Positions 7,712 through 15,146 of a stretch of 64,000 bases of DNA are shown here, one piece after another (position 1 is the stretch's first letter; every line of letters starts with the position of its first letter). Location of the stretch: assembly GCF_000177235.2 (NCBI RefSeq), contig NC_014829.1, positions 1,426,001 to 1,490,000 on the forward strand, written 5' to 3'. A model generated the notes under the pieces. It ran no database searches. It saw nothing but the letters and a program-made list of their open reading frames with translations, and had not been told where the DNA came from. Both the position numbers and the translations under genes were made by a program. The DNA is from Evansella cellulosilytica DSM 2522 (GTDB lineage Bacteria; Bacillota; Bacilli; Bacillales; Salisediminibacteriaceae).

Positions 7712-8206
7712 ATGAAGACAATAATCTTAACAGTCGTAGCCGTATATACTATAATTTTTCTCCTCATTGTTGCATTTATACACTGTCAAAATAAAAGAGA
7801 GCAAGAAGAAAGAAAGATGAATCTGTTTCTTTTGTTCATCGTTTCAGGCATTCTTTCCTTAGCTCCAACCTCCGTAATTGTTATTATTCTATTTGCGATA
7901 CTAGGCTCCGCCAACATTGTAGATATGGTGTTTTCCTTAGATTTAAGCATGAATCAACTGATTAAGGTTACTATTTTTATATTAATCTACTTATTTACAC
8001 TTGATAGTCTCATAGAAAAAGTAGTACACATTATGACAAGGAAAAACGTTGTTTCACACATTCTTGTTATGCTTTTCCGTACATTTGTATTCTTTTTCAT
8101 TGGGATCTTCATTGGTATAAGTCAAATAAATAGCCTTGTTATATCGATAGGAATCTCCTTCATCATCTTGATGCTTGAGGCGATGTACCACTATCGAAAA
8201 GGCTAA
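7712..8206 (+). CDS. Small polytopic membrane protein, possibly YrvL-like
   Basis: 164 residues from ATG 7712, with four hydrophobic stretches: IILTVVAVYTIIFLLIVAFI, LFLLFIVSGILSL..VIVIILFAILG, VTIFILIYLFTLDSLI and an FFFIGIFIGI..LVISIGISFIILM pair. The pattern and the FAILGSxxIxDMVFSL and LEAMYHYR positions resemble YrvL regulatory membrane proteins of bacilli, but the match is weak. A GTG at 7667 would add 15 residues but has no ribosome binding site. The stop codon TAA lies inside the REP string GGCTAATGGGGACGG, so the repeat may have replaced the original end of the gene. Confidence 0.55.
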   Translation: MKTIILTVVAVYTIIFLLIVAFIHCQNKREQEERKMNLFLLFIVSGILSLAPTSVIVIILFAILGSANIVDMVFSLDLSMNQLIKVTIFILIYLFTLDSLIEKVVHIMTRKNVVSHILVMLFRTFVFFFIGIFIGISQINSLVISIGISFIILMLEAMYHYRKG

Positions 8207-8363
8207 TGGGGACGGACCTTGTTTGCCGGATCACCGCTCATGCAATCGCAAACCTATTGACCTAAAAGCCTCGAGACTTATTACATAGATGTTTATATTG
8301 GATGAAAGCGAACCTTTGCATTTTTATAATGGACTTGGCAACTAAGAACCGTCCCCTTTTGCC
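8201..8363 (+). repeat. REP-like inverted pair with 105-bp centre
   Basis: The left arm GGCTAATGGGGACGG begins inside the preceding gene. The right arm AAGAACCGTCCCC ends at 8363. The centre holds nothing recognisable. Confidence 0.7.
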
Positions 8364-8389
8364 TGAAGTTTAATTAAATCTTTGCATTT

Positions 8390-8416
8390 TGTCACAGAAA
8401 GCTTCTTTACCTCGTC
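8390..8416 (+). promoter_or_regulatory. ECF41-type sigma factor promoter
   Basis: TGTCACA at 8390-8396, then exactly 16 bases, then CGTC at 8413-8416. This equals the consensus reported for ECF41 sigma factors (TGTCACA-n16-CGTC). It lies 33 bases upstream of the first gene of the operon that encodes an ECF41 sigma factor, implying autoregulation. Confidence 0.85.
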
Positions 8417-8449
8417 ATATTGATGAATCAGTATAAGGAGGTAAGTTTT

Positions 8450-9724
8450 ATGATTAAGAAATGGGACGTTGTCATTGTTGGGGGAGGTCTTGCTGGCTAT
8501 GTTGCTGCAAATTACTTAGGGAGGAAAGGAGTGTCTGTTCTACTATTAGAGAAGTCTTCTCAAGTTGGGGGAAGGGCAAGAACGGTTAAGATCAAACAGA
8601 ATTTTTTTAATATAGGTCCACATGCTTTTTATAGTAAAGGACAGGGAAGAGAGATTCTTGAGGAGTTGAAAGTAAAGCTCGTTGGGAAATCACCAAGTAG
8701 ACGTTGCACTCTTGTAAATAATGATCAGTTTTATGATGCTCCGTTTTCCCCTATCAGTATACTGAATACGAAACTATTAAATTGGCATGAGCGTTTTGAA
8801 TGGATTAATTGCCTGTTAAAAATTAATAGAGATATCCCTATAGAATTAGAGAAAATAAACTTCCAACAATGGGTTGAGCAAACGGCCTCATCTGAAAGTG
8901 TAAGGTCATTACTTTATACTTTAGGCAGGTTGGCCACTTACTGTCACGCACCAAGCGATACAGCTGCAAAAGTGATTGTAGCTCAAATGAAGCTCGCTAT
9001 GAAAGGGACCCTTTATTTAGATGGAGGATGGCAAACGATCATAGATCAACTCCATCAGCAGGCTGTTCTTTTAGGTGTCCAGATACAAACGACAGCAACA
9101 GTCACAGAAATTAATTTCCGAGGGATGCAGGCTGGTTTTCATATTTTGTTGGCAGATGGTAAAGAAATTCAGGGAGAAAATATGATCTACACTGCTGAAC
9201 CTAACAAACTAAATACTTTGCTGAAGCAAGCTCCTACTAAAAAGAATACCTTCTATGATCGTGTTATGCCTGTAACGGCAGCAACGTTAGATGTTGCTCT
9301 AACGAATCTCCCTCATCCTAAACAGATATTTTCCATGGGAATAGAGGATGCTCTTTACTTCTCAGTCCATTCCGCCTCAGCTAGGCTTTCTGATCAAGGT
9401 AATCATATCATTCACGTTTTAAAATATTTATCTCCTGATGTGAATATAAATAGCAAAGAGATTAAAAGTGAGCTAGAAAGTTTTTTAGATAAAATTCAGC
9501 CTGGTTGGCAGGAATATAAGGTTAATAGCCGTTTCTTACCGCAGCTCATTGTAAATCAGCGTTTGCCAAAGATAGGAGATGAAAAGAAGCTAGAATCCAC
9601 TGGTATACCTGGATTGTTCCTTGCAGGAGATTGGGCTTCCGCTGATTGGATCTTATCAGAAGGTGCAATTAGAAGTGGGAAAAGAGCAGCAATGGAAATC
9701 GTTCAAAGGAAAGGGAGGAGGTAA
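8450..9724 (+). CDS. FAD-dependent amine oxidase/phytoene desaturase-like oxidoreductase
   Basis: 424 residues. The N-terminal dinucleotide-binding loop VVIVGGGLAGYVAANYLGRKG and the EKSSQVGGRARTV motif are typical of the flavin amine oxidase/phytoene desaturase superfamily. The C-terminal GIPGLFLAGDWASADWILSEGAIRSGKRAA is the FAD-contacting end. The substrate is unknown. ATG 8450 is chosen for AAGGAGG 9 bases upstream; a frame start at 8420 would sit almost at the transcription start. It is first in a tight operon, 1 base before the sigma factor gene. ECF41 sigma factors are typically encoded beside oxidoreductases or carboxymuconolactone decarboxylases, and this enzyme is probably the sigma factor's target. 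Confidence 0.85.
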   Translation: MIKKWDVVIVGGGLAGYVAANYLGRKGVSVLLLEKSSQVGGRARTVKIKQNFFNIGPHAFYSKGQGREILEELKVKLVGKSPSRRCTLVNNDQFYDAPFSPISILNTKLLNWHERFEWINCLLKINRDIPIELEKINFQQWVEQTASSESVRSLLYTLGRLATYCHAPSDTAAKVIVAQMKLAMKGTLYLDGGWQTIIDQLHQQAVLLGVQIQTTATVTEINFRGMQAGFHILLADGKEIQGENMIYTAEPNKLNTLLKQAPTKKNTFYDRVMPVTAATLDVALTNLPHPKQIFSMGIEDALYFSVHSASARLSDQGNHIIHVLKYLSPDVNINSKEIKSELESFLDKIQPGWQEYKVNSRFLPQLIVNQRLPKIGDEKKLESTGIPGLFLAGDWASADWILSEGAIRSGKRAAMEIVQRKGRR

Positions 9725-9725
9725 T

Positions 9726-10613
9726 ATGAAATTTAGTAATGAAGAATACAAAAAATTGCAGCCATTGCTATTTTCTATAGGTTATCGACTTCTAGGCTCC
9801 GTGAAAGATGCAGAAGATGCCGTTCAAGAAGTTTTTTTACGTGGGTATGAAATGGACGGGGATGGTGTTGAAAACAAAAAAGCTTATCTTTGTAAGATGA
9901 TGACAAATCGCTGTCTCGATATTATAAAATCAGCGCAATATAAACGGGAACAATACATTGGTCCATGGTTGCCAGAACCACTCGTAACAGGGGAAGGAGG
10001 AGATATGGATCCAGCAGAAATGCTCATTGAAAAAGAAGGATTGAGTATTAGTTATCTACGAATGATGGAAAACTTAGTGCCTCATGAACGGGCAGTTCTT
10101 TTGTTAAGAGAGGCGTTTCGTTTCTCTTATGCGGAAATTGCTAGTTTTGTAGATAAGCGAGAAGATTATTGCAGGCAGTTATATAGACGCGCGAAAAAAA
10201 AGCTTTCTGCAGTAGAAAAAGAAAGTTTAGATTTTGAGCGGAATAAAACAATGGTCCAACGTTTCATTTCGGCCTTTCAATCAGAAAATATTGAGGAGCT
10301 ATTGGGACTTCTTTCTGAGGAAGTAACGCTTTACTCAGATGGTGGTGGGAAAGTGAAGGCAGCTGTGCGCCCAATTATATCTCGAAACCGTGTGTTATCT
10401 TTCATAAAGGGAGTGATGAATCAAACAACAGAAAAAGTATCGGTATTCATTAGAGAAGTGAATTATCAGCCTGCTATTGTATTTTTTTTAAACGGTAAGT
10501 TGCATAGTGTTGTTAGTTTTTATATATGCAAGGAAACGATTAAGGAAATATATTTAATTATGAACCCAGACAAGCTGCCATTGAAAAAATTTATGTTGGA
10601 AGGAGGTTTCTAA
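9726..10613 (+). CDS. ECF41 family RNA polymerase sigma factor with fused SnoaL-like domain (SigJ type)
   Basis: 295 residues. The sigma2 region is LLFSIGYRLLGSVKDAEDAVQEVFL, and sigma4 includes LVPHERAVLLLREAFRFSYAEIASF. It carries all three hallmark motifs of group ECF41: the linker WLPEP (GPWLPEPLV), DGGGK in the C-terminal SnoaL-like domain and NPDKL at the end. In this group the C-terminal domain acts in place of an anti-sigma factor. AAAGGGAGGAGG precedes ATG 9726. A longer in-frame start at 9621 would overlap the oxidoreductase and is rejected. It likely activates the promoter at 8390-8416. The inducing signal is unknown. Confidence 0.92.
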   Translation: MKFSNEEYKKLQPLLFSIGYRLLGSVKDAEDAVQEVFLRGYEMDGDGVENKKAYLCKMMTNRCLDIIKSAQYKREQYIGPWLPEPLVTGEGGDMDPAEMLIEKEGLSISYLRMMENLVPHERAVLLLREAFRFSYAEIASFVDKREDYCRQLYRRAKKKLSAVEKESLDFERNKTMVQRFISAFQSENIEELLGLLSEEVTLYSDGGGKVKAAVRPIISRNRVLSFIKGVMNQTTEKVSVFIREVNYQPAIVFFLNGKLHSVVSFYICKETIKEIYLIMNPDKLPLKKFMLEGGF

Positions 10614-10615
10614 CA

Positions 10616-11176
10616 ATGAACTATTTTTTTGAAACTGAAAAAGAGAATGAACACGTATCTTTATCTGATTTGCATGCAGAGAAACCAATCTTATTAGTGT
10701 TATTGAGGCATACTGGTTGACCAATTTGTAGAGATTTTCTCGCGCAGTTGCGTGAGCATAAAGCGGATGTTCAGAATATGGGAGTCGACATCGTTGCTGT
10801 TATACCTGCGGGTTCGCAGCACATTAGAGACTTTCTACATGTGTTTGGCCCTTACCCATTTCAAATTTTTGGAGATCCAAATCGTCATTCTTATAAGGGA
10901 CTTCGTCTTAAACGAGTTTCTATAGGTAAATCGACGAAACTCATATCGAATTATCTCTTTTCAGGGAGGTTTAGGGAGATATTCCCAAAGGAAAAGGAAC
11001 AAATGAAGATTGTTAGGCAAGCGATGATGAAACAAGACGTGTACCAGCTAGGGGGCACGTGGTTATTGGACACAACAGGTGAGGTGCTTTGGGAGCATGT
11101 CGATTCAGATCCTTCAGATCATGCTTCTATATCGATGGTTTTAACTAAGTTAAGTGAATGTTTAAAACTGGAATAG
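10616..11176 (+). CDS. Peroxiredoxin-like (AhpC/TSA_2) protein with in-frame UGA at the redox cysteine: candidate selenoprotein
   Basis: Read from ATG 10616 (AGGAGG 10 bases upstream) the frame is open for 34 codons, MNYFFETEKENEHVSL ... ILLVLLRHTG, then UGA at 10718-10720. It continues PICRDFLAQLREHKAD to a normal end at 11176, 186 codons in all. Thioredoxin-fold peroxiredoxin-like relatives have RHxGCxxCR here, so UGA replaces the first cysteine of CxxC, giving UxxC, a classic selenocysteine motif. A 7-bp hairpin follows 18 bases after the UGA. Sequence on both sides is well conserved in style, without other lesions. Alternatives: a nonsense mutation of TGC/TGT leaving a pseudogene, or reinitiation at TTG 10748. 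It is third in the ECF41 operon, suggesting a redox role. Confidence 0.7.
10739..10756 (+). promoter_or_regulatory. Bacterial SECIS-like hairpin
   Basis: CUCGCGC (10739-10745) pairs with GCGUGAG (10750-10756), 7 bp with one G-U, around the loop AGUU. The loop begins 25 bases after the UGA and has G in its second position. This agrees with the known bacterial SECIS pattern (loop 16-37 bases from UGA, G among the first two loop bases). The stretch also codes for conserved LAQLRE, so chance pairing cannot be excluded. Confidence 0.55.
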
Positions 11177-11181
11177 AGGAT

Positions 11182-11353
11182 GATGGGGACGGTTCTTGTT
11201 TGCCGAAAACCAACTCCTACAGAAACTTAAACATATAACCGTTAGCGTACGTAACGTTAACGGTCTTTTAATTCTATAGATTGTTACCTTAAGTTTGTGT
11301 TTTATATACAAGAAATTGGCAAACAAGAACCGTCCCTTCTAGCCCTTTTAGCC
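11182..11353 (+). repeat. REP-like inverted pair enclosing a terminator
   Basis: Left arm GATGGGGACGG then TTCTTGTTTGCC, right arm GGCAAACAAGAACCGTCCC at 11318. The pair starts 6 bases after the operon's last stop codon. Confidence 0.75.
11238..11272 (+). terminator. Intrinsic terminator of the ECF41 operon
   Basis: ACCGTTAGCGT pairs with ACGTTAACGGT around a short loop and is followed by CTTTTAATTCT. Confidence 0.7.
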
Positions 11354-11527
11354 TTGTTACCCTACATATTTGATTAGTTTTGTTTCAAGGAGTATAATTT
11401 ACTATTAGTTTTCATTGAATAAAATGATGTCATTTTTACATTATTTCTTCGAATGTCTTCTATTTATCATTTTCTCCATTGCTACTTGTTTTCTTGTTTT
11501 ATAGATTACTAATTTAGGAGTTTTTTT

Positions 11528-12958
11528 ATGAATAATAATGAAAATTATAGTAAGGTGCTGATTGCAGGGTTATTACTTACTGGCTCTTTTATCGCTGTTT
11601 TAAATCAGACGTTAATGATTACTGCTATTCCTCCGCTTATGGCTGAAATGAATATTACAGAGAATACAGCACAATGGTTAACGACAGTGTTTATGCTTGT
11701 GATGGGAATTATGGTACCGATTTCCGCGTTTCTGATTGAAAAGTTTACGACACGTCAGCTTTTCATGACAGCGATGGGAGTTTTTACATTGGGGACTGTT
11801 CTTGCAGCGGTAGCTACAAACTTTCCGGTTCTTTTATTAGCGCGAATTATACAATCTATCGGTGCTGGTGTGATGATTCCGTTAATGCAAACGGTGTTTT
11901 TATTAATTTTTCCGGTAGAACGGCGTGGAGCTGCGATGGGGTATATTGGTCTCGTCATCTCATTTGCGCCAGCTATTGGTCCTGTATTATCTGGTTGGGT
12001 AACAACGAATTATGAGTGGCGCTACATGTTTATGGGGATTATTCCTCTAGCCGTGATCATGCTCATTGTCGCTTTTTTTAGCATGAGGAATGTAACGGAG
12101 TTAAAAAATCCGAAAGTCGACCCAATTTCGATTATGCTATCTACTTTCGGTTTCGGTGGGCTTCTTTACGGTTTTACGAGTGCAGGGAATAACGGCTGGG
12201 GGAGTCCGATGACGATTATCTTCCTTGCCTTAGGTGTAATTACAATTTATTTTTTCGTGAAAAGACAGCTTGGAATGTCTCACCCGATGCTCGAGTTTAG
12301 AGTGTTCAAAGCAAAAATGTTTAGACTTTCCACGGTGATTTGTAGTATTGGCTTTTTGGGTCTTATTGGTCTAGAGACTCTTATTCCTCTTTACATGTAC
12401 AACATGAGAGGGTTTACTGCTGTAGAAGCCGGAATGGTATTACTGCCCGGAGCAATAATAACAGGCTTCATGGCACCAATAACGGGACGTATTTTTGACC
12501 GTCTTGGTGCACGAGTGCTAGCGATTCCTGGACTAATTATCATGACGATATCGACTTTTGCGTTTCTCTTCATAGATACTACGACGTCACTCGTATATTT
12601 GAGTACGATGTATGCGATCCGCATGTTTGGTTTTTCGATGGTAATGATGCCTGTGAATACAGCAGGATTAAATCAAATTCCGCGTAAGCTCATTCCGCAC
12701 GGATCAGCGGTGACGAATACGATTAGGCAAATGTCAGCTTCGATAGGAACTGGGTTGCTCGTGACAACGATGACAACAGCTGAAAGAGTGGCCGGCAGGT
12801 CGCCAAACATTATTAATCCTGATATTTTCGGTGCGATTATTGCTTTCGGAATGATTGGAGTATTAACCTTAGTGGCATTAATCCTGTCATTTAAAGTAAA
12901 ACGGACATCACCACCAACAGATGAAGAGTGGGAATTATCGGTTAAAGAGTCCGGCTAA
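11528..12958 (+). CDS. MFS drug exporter, DHA2 (EmrB/QacA) family
   Basis: 476 residues with about 14 membrane segments. The N-terminal LNQTLMITAIPPLMAEMNITENTAQWLTTVFMLVMGIMVPI, the RIIQSIGAGVMIPLMQ motif and the GPVLSGWVTTNYEWRYMF segment (motif C region) define the DHA2 proton-driven multidrug family. The closest bacillar relatives export lincosamides and other drugs, but the substrate cannot be told from sequence. Start ATG 11528 follows TTTAGGAG. It stands alone, bounded by a REP pair upstream and a REP hairpin 15 bases downstream. Confidence 0.9.
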   Translation: MNNNENYSKVLIAGLLLTGSFIAVLNQTLMITAIPPLMAEMNITENTAQWLTTVFMLVMGIMVPISAFLIEKFTTRQLFMTAMGVFTLGTVLAAVATNFPVLLLARIIQSIGAGVMIPLMQTVFLLIFPVERRGAAMGYIGLVISFAPAIGPVLSGWVTTNYEWRYMFMGIIPLAVIMLIVAFFSMRNVTELKNPKVDPISIMLSTFGFGGLLYGFTSAGNNGWGSPMTIIFLALGVITIYFFVKRQLGMSHPMLEFRVFKAKMFRLSTVICSIGFLGLIGLETLIPLYMYNMRGFTAVEAGMVLLPGAIITGFMAPITGRIFDRLGARVLAIPGLIIMTISTFAFLFIDTTTSLVYLSTMYAIRMFGFSMVMMPVNTAGLNQIPRKLIPHGSAVTNTIRQMSASIGTGLLVTTMTTAERVAGRSPNIINPDIFGAIIAFGMIGVLTLVALILSFKVKRTSPPTDEEWELSVKESG

Positions 12959-12972
12959 GTTGGCTGGCTAAA

Positions 12973-13003
12973 GGGGACGGTTCTGGCTTGCCAGAACCGT
13001 CCC
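12973..13003 (+). terminator. REP-derived perfect hairpin after the MFS gene
   Basis: GGGACGGTTCTGGC is followed by its exact complement GCCAGAACCGTCCC. This tight form of the REP sequence recurs at 16471 and 22267, each time right behind a stop codon, so it may end transcription, although only the 22267 copy has a clear T run. Confidence 0.6.
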
Positions 13004-13144
13004 GAATTTCAGGCGTTCACTCATAACATAACTGGTTATTACTGAATGTTAACGTTAAATCGGCTGACGGTCGACTTTTAAAAATAACTTGAAGACAGAA
13101 ATAGCGCGATCAACACATTTAATTGAAAGAAGAGGGTTGGTAAT

Positions 13145-13321
13145 ATGAATAAAAGAGAATTAGAGGATTTAATCATGGAGTTAAAAGATGAATATTTACA
13201 ACTTCAAAATAACTTAGAAAAGCTAGAGTCGATTAGTGGAAATCTAGCACCATTAGAAAAAAGATTAGCTGAAATTGAAGAAGAGCTAAAAGTGCTTCAA
13301 GATAAACGAAATGAAGTATGA
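13145..13321 (+). CDS. SE1832-like small coiled-coil protein
   Basis: 58 residues, MNKRELEDLIMELKDE ... LEKRLAEIEEELKVLQDKRNEV, highly charged with a leucine heptad pattern throughout. Length and pattern match the SE1832 family seen in staphylococci and bacilli, whose function is unknown. GAAGAGGGTTGG precedes the ATG. It is probably cytoplasmic. A hairpin follows at 13367. Confidence 0.75.
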   Translation: MNKRELEDLIMELKDEYLQLQNNLEKLESISGNLAPLEKRLAEIEEELKVLQDKRNEV

Positions 13322-13366
13322 GTATATAATTTAAAGGTTTTGTCAAAATAAGTGCTGTGAACGTTT

Positions 13367-13412
13367 GAGGTTGACTCAAAAGGGCGAATTTTTACCTTTT
13401 GTATCAACCTCG
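13367..13412 (+). terminator. Hairpin of the GAGGTTGACTCAAAAGG family
   Basis: GAGGTTGACTCAAAAGG pairs with CCTTTTGTATCAACCTC. The loop holds the T-rich part. It lies 45 bases after the SE1832-like stop. Confidence 0.6.
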
Positions 13413-13722
13413 TCCCTCATTTCGTTTCTAAGTGTATGCCTTATCATCTCCATCGCAGTCCTTTCTTCCCATCAAATCTCAGTTCGCGTTCGGAATAATT
13501 TATCTTCATAGAGCTACATAATAAACCAATCAATTTGGACTAGTCCTCATGCCAACAATCATCCGGCAAACGAGAACCGTCCCTCTTCGCCTCTTTTCAC
13601 TTATTTATTATCTGAATATAAGAATTTTTGTCAAATTTCCTAACATTCTACCTACTATTTTCGATAACTTTATGATATTGTCTAAAGAATACTATCTTCT
13701 GTTTGTGAAGGGAGGTTAAGAG
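13413..13722 (+). other. Non-coding stretch before the DUF5058 operon
   Basis: No open frame with a ribosome binding site was seen. It contains one REP right arm, GGCAAACGAGAACCGTCCC, at 13565-13583, followed by AT-rich sequence that probably carries the operon promoter. Confidence 0.6.
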
Positions 13723-14445
13723 ATGATAGAGGTTATGGAAATTGCGAACAGTGGTGTCATTTGGTTTTTTGCTCTATTAATTATTTCTATTGTTATAATA
13801 CAAGCACTATTGTTTATTAAACTAGCAGCTCATGCAAGCTCTTCAATAAATATGAGTTCAGTAGAGGTGAAGAGTGCGATTAAGACTGGGGCTATTAGTG
13901 CAATTGGCCCTTCACTAGCTATTATGGTCATAGCTGTTTCCTTGATTACTATTTTAGGGGATCCGCTAACATTAATGAGAATTGGAATTATCGGATCAGC
14001 GCCCATTGAGGCTTTAGGTGCAAGTATTGGTGCAGATGCCTACGGTACAGAGTTAGGCTCTAGTAGTTTTACTGCACAAGCTTTAACGACCGTAGTATGG
14101 ACCCTTTGTCTCGGAGGTGCAGGAGGACTATTAGTCGTTGCTATTTTCACGAAATCCTTTGGAAAAATTGAAAAAAGAGTAACTTCAAAAAGTAAAAATG
14201 GAAACGGAATGATAGTGCTCACAACTGCTGCATTAATTGGCGCATTCAGCTTTTTTGTTAGTGGAGAAATGGTTAAAAGCAACGTCCATACTTTTGTTGC
14301 AATTGGTGCTGGCCTCTCCATGGTTGGTATGCTTCAAATAGCAAATAAACGTAATCTCGTCTGGCTCAAGGAATGGTCGTTAGGCATAGCAATTCTCGCT
14401 GGATTATTTGTAGGTTACATCATGACTTTGGGAGGGGGATTATAG
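13723..14445 (+). CDS. DUF5058 family membrane protein
   Basis: 240 residues, six or so membrane segments, with the conserved middle IKTGAISAIGPSLAIMVIAVSLITILGDPLTLMRIGIIGSAPIEALGASIGADAYG typical of DUF5058. These proteins are predicted permease parts without an assigned substrate. AAGGGAGG precedes ATG 13723. Its stop codon overlaps the GTG of the next membrane gene by one base. An M20 peptidase closes the operon, which points to uptake or release of a peptide or N-acyl amino acid. That role is inference. Confidence 0.8.
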   Translation: MIEVMEIANSGVIWFFALLIISIVIIQALLFIKLAAHASSSINMSSVEVKSAIKTGAISAIGPSLAIMVIAVSLITILGDPLTLMRIGIIGSAPIEALGASIGADAYGTELGSSSFTAQALTTVVWTLCLGGAGGLLVVAIFTKSFGKIEKRVTSKSKNGNGMIVLTTAALIGAFSFFVSGEMVKSNVHTFVAIGAGLSMVGMLQIANKRNLVWLKEWSLGIAILAGLFVGYIMTLGGGL

Positions 14446-15146
14446 TGGCTATACAAGACATAACAGAAAAGACAAAACACAATGACGGTATGGAAAAATT
14501 TCATGCTCAAGCCCACTTTTGGGGACGGTTAACACTTGGAATGGTCATTATTCTTTCTATCTTATTGCCCCTGTATCTTTCCTTTGTTCTAGGCTATCAT
14601 CCAGGCTGGGGACCAATTATTTCTGCATATGTTGCCTATGCGATGCTGATGGGACTTGCATGGACGATGGAGCCGGTATTGTATTACCCAACATTAGGGG
14701 TTTCAGGTACATATTTGGCTTTTCTTACTGGGAATATTTCAAATATGTGTCTTCCCTCTGCTGCAGCGGCACAGAATGCCATTGGTGCTGAGCCTGGTAC
14801 AAAAAAAGGAGAAATTACTGCGACGTTAGGTATAGGTGCTGCTTCATTAGTAAATATCATGATTTTAATTCCCATTATTTTTGGGGGATCTTATTTACTT
14901 TCTATTCTTCCGGAATCAGCCCAAGCCATGCTTCAGTATATTTTGCCCGCGATTTTTGGTGGAATACTTGGCCAGTTTGCGATAAAAAAGCCATTGTATG
15001 CTGTAATAGGCATAACGGTAGCCTTGATGATAACGATTCTACCAGTAGGAGCTCTAGAAAACATTTTTGTTAGTATTTTATTGACTGTCCTTATTTGTAT
15101 ATTTTTAGATAAAAAATTAGTGAGGGATAAAAATGGAAAAACATAA
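14445..15146 (+). CDS. Partner membrane protein of the DUF5058 operon
   Basis: 233 residues from GTG 14445, preceded by GGGAGGGGG. A longer in-frame start at 14373 lies inside the upstream gene and lacks support. There is a short soluble N-terminus, then six to seven membrane segments. A conserved-looking central stretch reads YPTLGVSGTYLAFLTGNISNMCLPSAAAAQNAIG and ends in KKGEITATLGIGAASLVNI. The glycine/alanine-rich re-entrant style is that of a transporter. Translational coupling on both sides (1 base with DUF5058, 14 bases with the peptidase) suggests the products form one complex or pathway. I do not recognise a named function. Confidence 0.75.
   Translation: MAIQDITEKTKHNDGMEKFHAQAHFWGRLTLGMVIILSILLPLYLSFVLGYHPGWGPIISAYVAYAMLMGLAWTMEPVLYYPTLGVSGTYLAFLTGNISNMCLPSAAAAQNAIGAEPGTKKGEITATLGIGAASLVNIMILIPIIFGGSYLLSILPESAQAMLQYILPAIFGGILGQFAIKKPLYAVIGITVALMITILPVGALENIFVSILLTVLICIFLDKKLVRDKNGKT

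Noticed and set aside
9621-9725. 35-residue N-terminal extension of the sigma factor
   Set aside because: It overlaps the oxidoreductase gene in another frame, and a strong ribosome binding site selects ATG 9726.
10748-11176. Independent gene starting at TTG 10748
   Set aside because: It lacks a ribosome binding site and begins inside the thioredoxin-fold helix. The upstream 44 codons are in the same frame and complete the domain.
14519-14791. 90-codon cysteine-rich frame inside the second membrane gene
   Set aside because: Out-of-frame shadow; the membrane protein in the other frame has coupled start and stop codons and a conserved transporter pattern.
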